Shown here piece by piece: positions 63,883 through 64,000 of a stretch of DNA of 64,000 nt. Source of the stretch: Deltaproteobacteria bacterium (GTDB lineage Bacteria; Desulfobacterota; GWC2-55-46); NCBI GenBank assembly GCA_016182655.1, contig JACPGB010000025.1, forward strand, positions 61,107-125,106. Reading direction: 5' to 3'. The position numbers were made by a program, and so were the translations under genes. The notes under the pieces are model-generated. The model ran no database searches and was not told the DNA's origin. It worked only from the letters and a program-made list of their open reading frames with translations. Within the stretch, counting starts at the first letter, position 1. The number at the start of each line of letters is the position of its first letter.

Positions 63883-64000
63883 TACTGTCCGGTTAAATTT
63901 TCAAGTTCATCGGTAGAGGCTTATCGAGAAAAATAAATTGCTTATTTTTCAAGAAGTTAGGTCTTGGCAAAATATGCTGTCCGGAAAAACCTTAATCTTA

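Larger units (their letters stand above)
63676..64000. other. Right-end intergenic region
   Basis: Terminator (63696-63726), a perfect 16-bp hairpin AAGCCTTTTTGCGCGC (63776-63791) with 63795-63810, ATAAGCCA/TGGCTTAT (63827-63845), the half repeat at 63850-63882, then CTGTCCGGTTAAA. Two CTGTCCGG motifs near the end resemble ends of an insertion sequence, but no transposase is in view. Confidence 0.5.

Overview
The window is a GC-rich bacterial chromosome segment. CUG/CUC Leu, AUA Ile and AGG Arg codons are common. Sigma54-type promoters, an NtrBC pair, a four-subunit 2-oxoacid:ferredoxin oxidoreductase, a five-heme cytochrome, an MglA GTPase with a roadblock partner, a two-selenocysteine mini-glutaredoxin and many short palindromic repeats all point to an anaerobe or facultative anaerobe of the Desulfobacterota (old Deltaproteobacteria) or a nearby phylum such as Nitrospirota. 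This placement is inferred from gene content only; no 16S rRNA is present.

Left part (1-12340): glgA is followed by a nitrogen cluster on the + strand: an ANTAR response regulator with a class I glutamine amidotransferase, a small outer-membrane protein, amt1, glnK1, amt2, glnK2, amt3 and the siroheme nitrite reductase large subunit nirB. Sigma54-like -24/-12 promoters precede the ANTAR operon and the outer-membrane protein. Three leaders (outer-membrane protein, glnK1, glnK2) carry hairpins with six-base loops that have A at position 1 and G at position 4, the mark of ANTAR-binding RNA. Each lies just before an intrinsic terminator whose arms contain AAAGGCGCC. The cluster therefore looks like a self-contained circuit: NtrBC/sigma54 turns on the ANTAR protein, which then prevents termination in front of the transport and PII genes.

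Middle left (12500-30600), mostly minus strand: a MEDS-PAS-PAS protein with a degenerate kinase core and a receiver, the ntrB-ntrC-thiE operon, a leaderless Nudix gene (+), a DUF1259 gene broken by one in-frame stop, mtnA plus a small membrane protein, moeA, an MltD-type lytic transglycosylase, a B12-binding radical SAM protein, uvrA and an unknown conserved protein.

Middle right (30900-45420), + strand: a CIRCE-controlled groESL operon, a leaderless endonuclease III gene, the selenoprotein (two in-frame TGA codons), a lipoprotein, ndk, a protoglobin-PsiE fusion, rlmN, mtnP with a PfkB kinase, a pilW-like TPR lipoprotein, rodZ, a zinc-ribbon GAF protein, a TPR metallopeptidase and a DUF2155 lipoprotein. 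mtnP and mtnA together suggest methionine salvage.

Right part (45500-64000): two tRNA-Ser genes embedded in tRNA-tail-derived palindromes, SRP RNA, dnaX-ybaB-recR, porGDAB, roadblock/mglA, yqeY, a NIF3-like gene, mutS2, dnaG, rpoD, a multiheme cytochrome behind a structured leader with its own terminator, a coiled-coil lipoprotein and rpsU. Between genes lie at least six families of dispersed palindromic repeats, several of which begin right after a stop codon. No CRISPR array, rRNA, transposase or prophage was seen.
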